A stretch of 64,000 bases of DNA. It comes from Podospora pseudoanserina. Taxonomy: Eukaryota > Ascomycota > Sordariomycetes > Sordariales > Podosporaceae. The translations under genes and the position numbers were made by a program. Location of the stretch: the NCBI RefSeq assembly GCF_035222485.1, contig NC_085925.1:2790001-2854000 (forward strand), in the 5' to 3' direction. Numbering within the stretch: position 1 is the first letter of the stretch; each line of letters opens with the position of its first letter. The notes under the pieces are model-generated. The model saw nothing but the letters and a program-made list of their open reading frames with translations, had not been told where the DNA came from and made no database searches. Below, in pieces: positions 33,762 to 45,281 of the stretch.

Positions 33762-36060
33762 TCACAGAATAACAACCTTGGAGCCCACCTCCCGAGCAAG
33801 CTTCAAGCAGCAGCCAAGGTAAGCTTCCTTTCGCAGAATAACAAACGACTGGGTTTCGGAGCTCAAATCCGTCGGTACAAGCGGCTCAGACAGGGCAAAG
33901 AATCTCATCTCGTCATTCCCGTCCACAGCAACGACATTGACGACGTTGAGTCCACGTGCACGTCTGTGCTTACGACGACGGCCTCGCTGACGGCCACCTT
34001 CAAGTTCGGTTCCCTGCCCATGATCACCTGTCGTTTCAGCAATTTCGCTGTCTATGAGCGGACTTATGAAGCGGGCGGCCGGGTCCGGTTCAGTCAGTTT
34101 GGTATCAGGCGGGTGCTCGCATCGGTTGAGAATCAGGGCGTTTGCTAGATTTTGCAGTATTCTTCCGGGATCTCTTGTGACCAAAAGATGTCCGTTCTCT
34201 CTCCGTAGGCCTAGCGATATTTCTAACAGGAGTGGTGAAAGTGCGACATCCCAGTGTATTCGATAGTCCGAATAGTAGTCGACAGGCCTGGTAACTCCTT
34301 CCTCAGCGACGCCAGCCGTCGGATTGAGTTTGAGCCATTTGTTGAACGCCAGACTGGATAGCCCCAAGTTGCAAGCGTCATATGAGGTCTTCTTGAACCA
34401 AATAGTGCCCGGAAACCAAGGAAGAGCCAGATATCCATTACTACTGTACTTGTTCGTCTCATAGATCGTATGCCATACTGTCTGGCCGCGGGAACTCATC
34501 ATGAGCCAAGATCGGAAAGGATACACCTTCTGTTGCCCAGTCAGGCTTAAAGCGTGCTGTAGCAATCCCCAATAGTGAGTATTTTGAGTCTTTGCACTTC
34601 GCAAAACCGAAAAGACACCATGGGAAAGGTCACCCGAATCGAGTGTCCCTCCAAAGCTAAATGGGATGGTTTGAGATAAAGCGTGACCATGATCGACAAG
34701 AAGAGAGTCCGGAGTGTTGTACAGCGAAAGAGCAAGGATGTTCGCGACCCAAATTGCTAGCTTTCGAAGGAACTCTTTAGATTGAAAAGTAACGTTCTGA
34801 ATGTGGACGCGCACCTGGGGAAGGTCGGTAATAAGGTTTCGAGGGTCGAGACTGCGAAGATCTGGCGGAGCAGTCGCTAAACAGAAGAGCGCATGCCATT
34901 CCAACTGTTCTTTCGCCAGGGAGTGGTGAGAGTGTCTGGTCACGAACCTTGTCGGTTTGGTAGCTGGGATGTTTCAAGTTGGATGTTGGGTAGTTAAGAG
35001 GGTTATCCCAGAATTCAAGCTTCTGTAAAACTTGCCGAAGAGCATATGATATGGCCTCTTCCATTGCTTGCTTGGCGTGACCATGATTCAGCCCAAGTTC
35101 GTTGAGTAGTAGGTCCCCATAGGTACTCAACCTGACCATTCCAAATATCGGAGGCGAGGAACCGGGCCCCGTCACAAGTTCTGACAAAAGACCCTATTGA
35201 AGAATGGGTAATCACCTTAAATGTCGAAATAACCCTAGCGTGACCCTTCTGGATTATGTTGGTTGAGGACTATTGAGCCGGGTTGATCTAGCCCGACCGT
35301 ACCATCGGCATGAGCAATGCTGGGAGGGATACCCAAGCACCACTTGGTAAAGGCGGCTGTCCATGCAGCGAATGATATAGAAGTTTCTATGACGATGCGA
35401 ATGACCTCAGTCTCCCCTATACGGCTGATCTGTCGCAATGCATCGACCAAAGCCAATATGCCTTCCTGGGGAGCACACAGGCTTCGGTGAGTCTCGGCCT
35501 GCGTTAGGAGTCGGTTCCATCCAACAACCTCTGTCGCAAAACTAGCCTTATGACAGTGCGGCTCGATGCTCTTCACTAAATCAATCACTTGCTTCTCAGT
35601 CGGCAGGAGCGTTTTATCAGCAGCCGACTCCTCCAACATCGCGTGCACAGCAAGACCACTGTTGAAAGTATCCATCACCGAAACAAGACTGCAGATTAGA
35701 CCCAAGAAATTCAATCCAGCGAGACTGCGGTCAAAATAGGCCACTGTCGTTTGCCGCAAATCCAACCGTGACCTGGAGGAAGCTCAACACAGTTGGCGGA
35801 GGGGTGGGCACCACGCCGTGTTCCATCTTTCGACGCGTCTCGATGCTCATTGCGATTGTGTTTCCGAAGCGCTCACAGGCCAAAATGGCAAGGGGTTGAA
35901 TGTTATCCGATGTTTCTGCCTGCAGGACACCTCTCGTGATAGTGATTCCAGACTGAGCTGTCTCCAGGCTCCGTTGTGGTGAGATGGTCGAGTAATCTGT
36001 ACGAGTCAGTCGAGAGGAACATGATGATCACTTGTGAGAGTCAAGGACGTACCGAAAGTT
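33762..36060 (-). pseudogene. Decayed gene of a fungal lineage-specific family
   Basis: Successive minus-strand pieces read as one protein. Near 35.8-36.0 kb are GVLQAETSDNIQPLAILACERFGNTIA and ETRRKMEHGVVPTPPP. From 35765 come NFLGLICSLVS, a helical part, and WTAAFTKWCLGIPPSI.HADGT. Then GPGSSPPIFGMVRLSTYGDLLL, and from 34943 a 393-residue frame ending CLGCCLKLAREVGSKVVIL at a stop at 33762. Joining them needs about three frame changes and a doubtful 48-base intron, and no start ATG is evident, so it is probably broken. The 393-residue final piece alone is open and could still be translated. Large multi-domain proteins of this style, often near incompatibility-type genes, are common in Sordariomycetes, but I do not know this family's function. 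Confidence 0.5.
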
Positions 36061-36380
36061 GTTGTTTTTTTTGACTCGATTCAAACGCCTCCTAAGACTG
36101 TGGATGTGTGTTTGGTAACAGAGATTGTATGTGACATGGAATTACTCGTAATTGCGTCCCGGTAACAAAAAATCATGATTGTATCCAGACAAAAGTTAGA
36201 GGCGTGGTTATCAACCAACTTTTCAAGCGATTTGTGTTGAGTTGAGAAGAAAACGATTCAAGTGACCATTTTAGACGGGAGCACACATGTGTTTTCCTGC
36301 TGGAAGGAGCGCACTTGGTGGTGCCTTCCACAATGGAACAAGCTTCCAGTTTGAACTCGATGCTTTCTGCCCACTCCACT
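36061..36380. other. Intergenic, no gene seen
   Basis: Between the decayed gene's 5' end and the methyltransferase stop. AT-rich; no coding pattern. Confidence 0.4.
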
Positions 36381-37683
36381 TCAACTATCTCCCTCACCCC
36401 CATCACCCTCCTTATTATCATACGGTTTCTGCGCAAACCAAAAATAAAAGTAATAATACCTATGCACCTTCCCATCCATAACCGCCTCCCTCACCTTCGC
36501 ACTAAAGACCTCTCTCTCCACTGCATCCATCCCCAAGTTTGCAAAGGCTTTCCCCAGCGCTGATAAGCTCTGCAACGCGGCCTCTTTCACATACAGCCCA
36601 ATCAACCTCATCGTTTTATCTTTGGGCCACGTTCCCACTGGTGTCTTTTTCTTGACACAGGTAATATTGACGAAACCAGCTCGTTCAAGAAAGTTGCCCA
36701 CCACAGCCGGCATGTTCAAATTCATTCCAAACTTGGCCATAGCTTCCACACATAAAGCCCAGAATTTCTTCATCACGTCCGTCTCGGGGTCCATGGTTCC
36801 GTCGTCACAACGAGGTTCCCCATGTGATTCTTGAAATTCGATCCAGCCTCCTGGTTTGAGGTGTCTGTTTGCTTTGTCAGCCTCATATTTCATCGGCAAA
36901 AAGGGGAACACATACTGATAGATCTGGTCCACCGCCTTCTGCAAATCCCTCAGCACAAGCGCCATGCCCCTTAAATGCACAAAGTCCCATTCTGACCCGT
37001 TCGCCCACTCGTCTTCGACATCGTCAATCATGAACCTGACATTTGGCGGCACCCACTGTGGTTGGATCGGTGAGAGATCGAGCCCCAAGATTTCAGCCCC
37101 AGGGAACAGGTCCCCCATCTCGATAGCCCAGATTCCTGTGCCGGTCCCAATATCAATGATCTTTTGTGGGTTGGGTCCAATGGGTGAAAGGTAGAGTTTC
37201 CCGTCCTTTCGACACAAAACAATGTTAGTGAATAATTACCTAAGGGGCAATAAAGGGGCAACCCACCGTCAACTCCATCATCATCGCATGCTTCATATCC
37301 TCCCTATTCTGCTCCTGATCATCATTTGGAATTGGGTACCTCCCATATCGGTAAGAATGATATCTCCTCCCATTCTCATACGTATGTGCATAAATGCTCG
37401 ACGTCACCGACGTCGAAGCCTTGGACGACCCGTCCCATCCCTCAGCCAAGAACTCGTCTTCTTCCTCAGGGCCCTCCTCAGCCGCGATTAAATCAGGGAA
37501 TTGCTCTGTCTGCCGTCTCCCATCGCCTGTTTTTTGCGAAAATGCTTCATCTTCCGGTATCGGGCCCGGTGTTGACGGTTGCGGTGGTTTTGGCGACGAT
37601 CTTTTCGTCTGTGGTGGTAGTGGTGGTTCTAAATGTGAGGGGTCATCGGATGGCCCCCTTTGGGGTTCTGAAAGTCCTGACAT
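36381..37683 (-). CDS. LaeA-like SAM-dependent methyltransferase
   Basis: Exons 37267-37683, 36916-37205 and 36381-36864, 396 aa; introns of 61 and 51 bases with phases that fit. The N-terminal 100 residues are Pro/Ser/Glu-rich and disordered. Then comes the conserved lead-in SSIYAHTYENGRRYHSYRYGRYPIPNDD. The class I methyltransferase core follows: motif I DIGTGTGIWAIEMGD, GLDLSPIQP, and HLKPGGWIEFQE after the second splice. This is the TAM-type domain of LaeA-like proteins, whose best-known member regulates secondary metabolism from the nucleus; most paralogues are uncharacterised and their substrates unknown. It could act on small molecules instead. Ends with an acidic Gly-rich tail. Confidence 0.9.
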
Positions 37684-40157
37684 CGGAGAGCTGTGCCGAC
37701 CGTTGACGTCGACCGGGATTTAATGCACGTCACCGCTGGATGATTGTTGAGGGTTGAGGATTCAGGAAGGAAATTTCCGCGAAGCTTTTGGTCCGTCGTC
37801 GCCGGTCTCAGGATTGATATCGGGATCACAGAATCGGAGCCTTTTCTCGTTCTTCGGCAGCTTCAAGAAATGACGGAGTGAAAGATTAACAGAATACCGT
37901 CAAACCCGACAGGACACACAGCTGGAATGCGGTGGTGGTGGTGGTTGGGACGGGTCGTCGGTTTGGCTATATAAAACATTAATATCCGCGTGCCACCTGG
38001 GCGGGCGCCCATCACCATCGCTTATGGAGCCCAGCCGACTTTTGCGGTAGACAGGATGCACGGCAGCACCATGACTTTGATCTGTCGGGCCGTGGTCTCC
38101 GTGGGAGGGTTTTTAGCTGTCAATCTGTCGTAGAGGAGCCGTGGTCCCAGCGCTGGGGTTCAACACCAGGTTGAAAAATCAGAGCAGCTTGGTTGAAAGA
38201 ATCGGCGAGATTCTGTCCGCTTACATTTCGGGGAAGCGCTCTCTCGTTCGCGTCTCCAAAAGTGATAAGACCATGGAAGCTCCGCATAAAAGTGCCTTCC
38301 CATTCAAGGACAGGTTTCTTTGCCTTCCGTCACATCTTGCATCTGCACGAGAGTGGGAATACTGGCAATGCAGCCGCCCGTCATGGCCAATCAGAGTCAA
38401 GATATCTGGACTTTTATCCCCTGTCCTCCCAACCTTTGAAGCCGTGGTGTTTGGTTCTCTGCTTCGTTTAATTCTAGTAATGCAACGACCGGCGGCACGT
38501 ACACAACGTCAAAATGCTGCTACCCGATCAGATCAGCCTGCCAGACTCGCCATAGCTTTTTCTCGGAGGTCGATCAAACGGCTTTAAAGAGTAGAGGTGG
38601 TGAGGTGTTTAACTCAAAATCAGATAATCAAGATATGGTTATGTTGATCAATGTGGCTGACCAATGCACGTCTAGTGCAACACTACAATTCTCTATGTCT
38701 AGTAGTGATCAGCCTATGTTTGTCTAGACTTGCGATCTGTGGTTTCGTGAGACAGGTCCTGCATATGGCCTCCTGTCTGACAACCTTTGAGAAATTGAGA
38801 TGACAGCAGTGCGCGTCGTGAGACTTTTCTGATTCTCTTATTCAAAGACCGAGATGTCGATCCATGCCAGCTGGCCTTTATCTAACCCTGGAAGCTATTC
38901 GGGACCCAGCAGCCTTGACAAATCTTTTTAGTCTAGCATAGCAGATGGGAGTTGGACGCGGCTAGTGAAATTGCAATTCTGAGACTCTGTCGTGAAGTTG
39001 CCAGCTGAAACTAGCGACCGACGCTGCCGAAGAGGCTTGGAAGAGGTCACGTTGTGGATTATGATTACGGGATCCAGGAGAGTGTCTTGGTAACCCTCTG
39101 GCCGGCAAATCTTGTCGGTTCGCGTCCCGTCGCGGAACAACCTCCAAACCGAGAGATTGCCGCGCACGTGCCTCGTGTGCCTGGATCTGAGAGATTCTAG
39201 TGTTGTTAGCGCAGCGGTCCAGCAATGCTTATTTTGATATTCGAAGGGCGGTGCACTGGTGCTGAAGATGCGGCGGTTTGTGTCGGATCACCAACAGGGA
39301 AAAGCCGAGGCCTGTAACGCGGTCGTCCGGAAAAACGACCCATTCCGAGCAGCAGTGGGCAATCCAATCCGGGGCGAGGTCGGGTCTGGGGGAGCTCTGG
39401 GGAAGCTGTCCGGGGAAGCGGAGCTGGCCGCAACACCAAGCCCACCAGAGCCGTTTTGTCCTCGGTTACCCCACAGTTCGTGGCACGACATGCGGAGCGC
39501 TTCACAGGCCAAACACACCACCATTGGCCGCTAATCACACGAGAAACCACCACATGCCGAACCACTTGCTCCTGCCGCTCTGCCCATCATGTTCTCTCCT
39601 GGCCAGTCTGCCAGTTGTGCCCAACGCACCTGCTCTACCTTTGCCATACATCAATTCGCATGTTTTCTTCTTTTTGTCCCACCCTCCAGAAACTTCCCCC
39701 CTTTTCTGGGCTGGCCATCTGCAAGCATCTATCCTTGAATCTACATACGCCGGAGAGAGAGGGGTATCTTATCCTCCCCACGCTCTAATTTGCTTGTCGA
39801 TCTCTTGTCATCTCATCCTTGCATCTACTCCATACAACTACGTCTTCTTCCCCACGGGGCAACCTCCTCCCGCGGCAACCGAAGTGGGAATATAAACACT
39901 CCCCTTCGTCCCTGATTTCTGTCCTCTCGACCTGACCTTGACATCATCGCTTCGTTATACACACTTCAACAGTTCTCGCCCGCACTTCAAGATACCCTTT
40001 TTGTTGGTTTTGTGCTGTTTCGGTTCCTTGTAACAAACCACCACACTTCCACCCCCCACCCTTTTTACGTACTACTACAACTACCAAGGACGACAAACCA
40101 CCACTCTGTCGAACCACCTCCGACTACCGAGAGAGAACACCTTTACTCTACCAAAAA
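37684..40157. other. Long divergent intergenic region
   Basis: 2.5 kb between the methyltransferase (minus) and the small mitochondrial-type protein (plus). A GTGGTGGTG tract lies near 37932-37950. 38.6-38.75 kb is AT-richer with GTCTAGT phrases repeated three times. The 600 bases before 40158 are strongly C/T-rich, typical of a long fungal leader. No gene seen. Confidence 0.5.
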
Positions 40158-40570
40158 ATGGCCTCTACTCAGCAGCAATCCCGCCTTCTTTCCACCTCTG
40201 CCCGCGTGCACCCCCCTTACCTTCCTCACCTCTACACCGCGGCTACCAAACCATCCCCCGTAGCAAGGGGCATCAAGTGGTATGCTCCCCCTCATTTCCC
40301 CTTTATCCTCTCTGTCCAACAGCTTCCAACATGTTCTTTGTGTTTAGGGTTCCACCTCTCGCAGGCGCCCTCGCAGCAGGCTACGTAGCCGTCTCAACCT
40401 ACCGCACCTCCGCCGCCGCCGCCCAGCAACGACAGGCCGAGGCTGAGCAGGCTGATCTGGAGAGAAGACGACAGAACGCCGCTTTGGCGGACGCCTACGG
40501 GGACAGGAGCAGCTTGGAGGAGCTGGAGAGGGCGATGAGGGTGTATGAGGCGCAGCGGAGCAACAACTAA
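40158..40570 (+). CDS. Small mitochondrial-type membrane protein
   Basis: Exons 40158-40279 and 40348-40570 give 114 aa; intron 68 bases (GTATGC..TTTAG). The N-terminus (RLLSTSARVH) looks like a mitochondrial targeting sequence: Arg, Ser and Ala without acids. A single membrane helix (VPPLAGALAAGYVAVSTY) follows the splice and then an amphipathic, Ala/Gln/Glu-rich helix to the end. The pattern suggests a single-pass mitochondrial inner-membrane protein with a soluble helix. I do not recognise the family. Confidence 0.65.
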
Positions 40571-43030
40571 GCAGGGGTGATGTTGCCCAGGAAGAGGGGG
40601 ACTGACTGATGAGCGGGCTCTTGGAGGGTTCTCTCGTACTGACAGGGCAATGACAGGGGGAAAGGGGAAATGCGGTGGAATTTTGGCTTTTTGATATCCT
40701 GTTTTAGTGTTTTTCTGGGTTGGTTTTTTGAAAGGCATTAGCATGGGTTATGAACTGGATGGATGGGGCTGGGCAAACGGGCACAAGGCATATTTTCTGG
40801 CGGGGCGTTTTTGGATGGGCAATCTGATTCAAGATCAATGGGGAAGCTACGGCCGGCTATTCCTTGCAGATATTTTGAGAGAAAAAATGTCAAAATAATA
40901 TTCTATCTGCTCTGGTCATCATGTTGTGTGAATGATGCTGGGGTAGTGATGAGCGCGGTGTTGTTGCACACCCAGGCTCAAACACTGAGAAGCACGACCA
41001 CCTCATCACCAGCCAAGACCTCCCTTCCACACATCCCGACGGTGGCAGAAGTCAAGCTTTGTCGCCCCCCTGCAAGATCCATCACACTCAATCACATTTT
41101 ACTCACCTTAAATCCGAGCAGAGTTCATCAAAAATACCTCGAATCTCTCCTGTTGTGCACGTATGATTGGGGCTATGGGGGAGATTTTGTACGGCATGAT
41201 GTGGTGGTGTTGTCATACCTTTGCAGTGCAGATCTGCTGCGGGAGAGGAGATGGTTGATGCCTGATGATTATTAAAGTTGGCGGCGTGCATATGCGGTGT
41301 TTGTGGTTGGATGAGTGAGTGGTGGGCGGGGATCTGGGTTGATGGGGTTGATCTTTGATGTGGGAGCATGGCACAGAGGGGGGGGGAGGGGATTTGTGAC
41401 ACTGTGATTTGACGATGGGGGTGATAGGGCGTTGCGGAGGGCGTCGTACTTGCGAGGATGCGGGTGTTGCGAGTTGGGGAAGAGAAGGGTGATGCGTTGA
41501 GTTGCCTGTGAGATTTCAACGTGGGGGTTTGGAGGATGTTATTGGGTGGTTTTGATTGGGCTGTACATAAGAGTTGGGGATTTGAATTTCTTAATCGTAA
41601 GTAGGGTATGTGAGTTACTGCTTGTACATTTGTGGTGTGTATCTGAGATATGCATGAGAGAAGCTGGGGCGTCAGTCATGTTGAGGAAGTGATGAGATGG
41701 CTCATGAGGCGAGACTTGCTCAGTTTCATTACGTCGGTCTAAGTGATCAAAAACCGAGGAGTTAGATACGAGGCTGGTAAGACATGACAGAATAATTCTG
41801 TCCTGATCAGGCGGTTCATCAAAAATGATATAGAGTTGTCGAAAACATTCCTGAGCACACATAACTTCCCGCGTCAGGCTTGTGCCGAGCGGAATAAGTT
41901 GCCGCACGGAGTACGGGAACTATCCGATAGGAACACTGGGTTGTTCTTGCTTTTTGGGATCTTTTTGCCTTTTGACAATTGGTAAAACATGGGTCTCTGT
42001 CCTGGTTGTACCTTTCCCTCTTGGGAACCCACAGATGTCCGCCAGTCATATATTTGAATTTCTACCTACTCAACACACCTACTCAACACACCTACTCAAC
42101 ACAAAAGAGACTTGCAGCACCAAAATTCTCCATGATGACAAGTCCTCAACCTCACCCGCCCTTTTCTTATCAACGCCCAGTCCGCTGCCGTTTCTGGGCA
42201 ATTCCTCCCCAAATGGATGTAGCCCTGCTCAGCACGGCTCCCTACGGCCCATGACGTTGGGAAACTGTGAGACTGCTTGTTGGTACCCGATGGAACGGGG
42301 ATAAGATTGGCAGAATGCTCCAGACAGGCAAGGCGGAAGCCGTGCAAAGTTGGCAAAGGGAGGCATCTGTCTACAAGATGAGACACCCAGACCTAGACCA
42401 GCTGTCTACAAGAGGAGCAGTGAGCACACCAGCGCAAGGGGTAAGACGATGTTTTCATAATCTATCCCATCATTGGCCTCAACTATGAACTCATCACACC
42501 ATTTAGTATCACGACTCAATCTTGGCTATCTCGATCATCACGACCTGCATCGGCAGTGCAACGGCAGCAAGTCATGTCAGCGATAGTCTCGCCCCAAACT
42601 CGACTCCCTCCCAGCCTCGTGTTGGAAGCCGATGATTACTACACTTGTTTTTTCATCTGAGAAAGACGTCACACTAAGGCTCGCCGGAATGCTCGCCGCG
42701 GGATACGCAACCCGATCTGGGGCTTGCAACACCTGCTTCGGAGTCCCATCCGTGAACTCGGTTAACGACGAGGAATGAGATGTCTCGCAATGCGCGAATC
42801 TCCTCCTTCCTCCCACTATTCCTCTCTCGTTCACGCGCAATCAGCATGAAGGATAAGATGTGTTTTGCATCAGCACAACTTGTTCCGTTTTGTTCTGCTT
42901 TCTTCTGACTTACCTACACACTCTAGGGGGAGCAATACGACAGCTCTCTTGTACATTTTGACCCCTAGACATATACTAGCACCAGTCCCATAGAAAGGGG
43001 CTCGAGATACCCAGCAGGACAACACGCAGA
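40571..43030. other. Long intergenic region
   Basis: 2.5 kb between tandem plus-strand genes. Only weak frames of 60-170 codons; none has a recognisable pattern. A 13-base repeat lies at 42063-42103 (separate entry). Confidence 0.5.
42063..42103. repeat. 13-base tandem repeat, three copies
   Basis: CTACTCAACACAC occurs twice perfectly and a third time with a changed end. Non-coding, about 0.95 kb upstream of the MFS transporter start. Confidence 0.9.
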
Positions 43031-44875
43031 ATGATAGTCAATCTCTACTGGATCGCGCTTTTTGTTCTTCTTCCCGTCACAGTGTTGCTTATGAGCAGGA
43101 GCCTACTGGCCAAAGCAGCACGAAGTTTCCTCGCCAAAGCAAAAAGACACACATCAGACACTCCACCACCATCACCAACAGATTCCGTCACAGGAGAAGA
43201 TGACCATGAGCGAATCAAAGACAAGGAAGCGCGGGCGTTCCAGATCAAGTTTCTCAAGGTGTACCTTTTTGCCATGGCGGCTGACTGGTTGCAGGGGCCA
43301 TACACTTACCCCCTCTTCAAAACAGAGTTTGAGTTTCCAGAAAAGACGGTCGCGTCACTGTACATGACGACGTTTATTGCTGCGGCAATCTCTTCACTCC
43401 TTGTCGGGTTTCTCGCGGACAAGTTTGGGAGAAGAAATGCCTGTCTAGCGTTCTGTCTCATCCACTCGCTCTCGGCGTTGAGCGTGCTTTCAAAGGACTT
43501 GAAAGTGCTGTATGCGGGACAAGCACTTGGTGGAATAGGGCTGGCGATGCTCTGGACCGTGTTTGAGAGTTGGATGGTGACTGAGTGGAACACTAGGAAG
43601 CTTGGAGATGAGAGGCTAGGGACCATGTTTGGGACCATGACGAGGGCCAACTGCAGTGCTGCTGTGTTGGGTGGGTTGATTGGCGATTTGGCTGTGGAGG
43701 TGTCGGGGACGAGAAAGGGACCTTTTGTGGTTGGTGTAGTAAGTGCATGGCCATTGTTTGTGGTGAAGAAGGCGAAATTAACGACAAACATAGGCTATTG
43801 AAGCTATTGCTGCGGCCATGCTTATTTGCTGCTGGGTAAGACACTCGCCATGGGATTTTCTGGGCTACATACTGACTGATCTCGCAGAACGAGAACTACG
43901 GACAGCCAAAAGACAGCAAGGAGAAGCACATGACTCCACAGGAGACCCTCAGACAGCTTGGAGGTAAGTGCCAGAAAGACCGCCAAGACCTTGCGGTTGC
44001 TAATGGATAAAGACATCAAAATCTGGGCACTCAGCTTCATCAGCTGCTGCTGGGAAGGCACCAATTTCTTGGTCCTCTTCTTCTGGCCTGGTATTCTCCA
44101 AGACGCACACAGACGCATCCACGGACCTGACGCTGAGGATGTGCCCTATGGCCCCATCTTCGCTGCTTTCATGTTGGCCATGATTCTCGGTGCTCTGCTG
44201 TTCAGTGCCATCATGAAGAGAAAGAAGAGCCGCCTCGCCTTGCCCATCGATCCTTTCCAATCTCCCAGCAAGACTTCCTGGTTGAAGAAAGCCTTCACCA
44301 ATCCCCACAACCTGATGGGCATCGTCATCTTCATCGGTGGCGGCTGTCTACTGCAATCAGCATATGTTCCAATCGAGGTCCTCGCCTTCTTTGGCTACTT
44401 GTTGTTCGAGTTTTGCAACGGCATTTACGTGCCCTGCGTGGCGTACCATAGGGGTATCGTCGTCAACGAGGGCAACAGAGCTGGTTTGTACGGTCTGATG
44501 AAGTTGCCCCACTTCCTGTTTGTGATCATTGCACTTGCGACTGCTGTTGAAGGCTAGTACTCTCTTCTCTCGCCTGATGGCCAAGTGTGCAGAGACTGAT
44601 GATTCCCAGACCCTCGCCACCGGCAAACCGTCTTCCTCGCTTGCTTCTCCACCCTCGTCGCTGCCTCTCTGGCGAGCATCATTGGACTGAGGGGCTCGGC
44701 GCCGGAAGAGAAGAAGCCCGAGAATGACTTGGAGCAACTGATGGAGATGAGCGATGGTGACAGCTTCCGGGAGAAGATGCTCACGCCGCACACCCTGGCT
44801 TCGGCTTCGACACCAACGCTGTCCACCACGAGGCCGACCACGGCTCATGAGATTATCATGGATAAGCAATCCTGA
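43031..44875 (+). CDS. MFSD5-type (molybdate) MFS transporter
   Basis: Five-exon model, 543 aa: 43031-43738, 43794-43835, 43888-43963, 44013-44552, 44610-44875. Key features are a first helix at the very N-terminus, a cytosolic loop, ADWLQGPYTYPLF, the MFS loop signature GFLADKFGRRNA, FESWMVTEWN, and a second half with LGDIKIWALSFISCCWEGTNF. This matches the MFSD5/MOT2 family, whose algal founder moves molybdate; the substrate here is inferred. The last intron appears to use a GC donor (GCTAGT at 44553) with a CCCAG acceptor. Without it the frame stops at TAG 44555-44557 and loses the last helix (VFLACFSTLVAASLASIIGL) and a polar tail. Since that tail reads cleanly to 44875, I favour the spliced form. 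Confidence 0.8.
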
Positions 44876-45281
44876 GCGACTCACAGGCGTGCCCTACCAA
44901 GGCAAACCACCAGTGACGATACCCAGAAAGCTTCAACATGAACGACAACTAGCCCTCAGTGGTCAACAGTCAACTAACGAACGATGAAGTATGGTATGTG
45001 CGAGTAAGATGAACAAACGGGATAAGGGAAGGTACAAGTAACAAACATGGACAGGACGGGATTAACATGAGGACAACAACAAAAACAGCAAAAACAACAA
45101 CAACAACAAGATAACCAACAACATATCTGTACTTTTCTGTAAATTAGTTATACCCGACATCTTAGCCCCTGAAACAACAAGGAAACAGACTTGATCATCC
45201 AGCCCCAATAGAGCTTGATCTCAACAACAGCAATCTCTCTCATTGAACCCGATATCTACACCCTTGGTATCTCGAACTTTT
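44876..45281. other. Intergenic between convergent genes
   Basis: 3' flanks of the MFS transporter and SSF1. An AAC/AACAACA-rich tract lies at 45069-45123. No gene. Confidence 0.5.

Noticed and set aside
38141-38587. 148-codon plus-strand frame
   Set aside because: No recognisable pattern, no supporting splice sites; composition like the flanks.
39050-39200. Possible tRNA-like stretch (GGTTCGCGTCCC)
   Set aside because: No acceptor stem, anticodon arm or matching D arm could be formed by eye.
39278-39895. 205-codon plus-strand frame
   Set aside because: Lies in a C/T-rich leader region; Pro/Ser/Leu content follows base composition, no motif.
40763-41275. 170-codon plus-strand frame
   Set aside because: Mixed composition, no domain-like pattern, opposed by a similar minus-strand frame.
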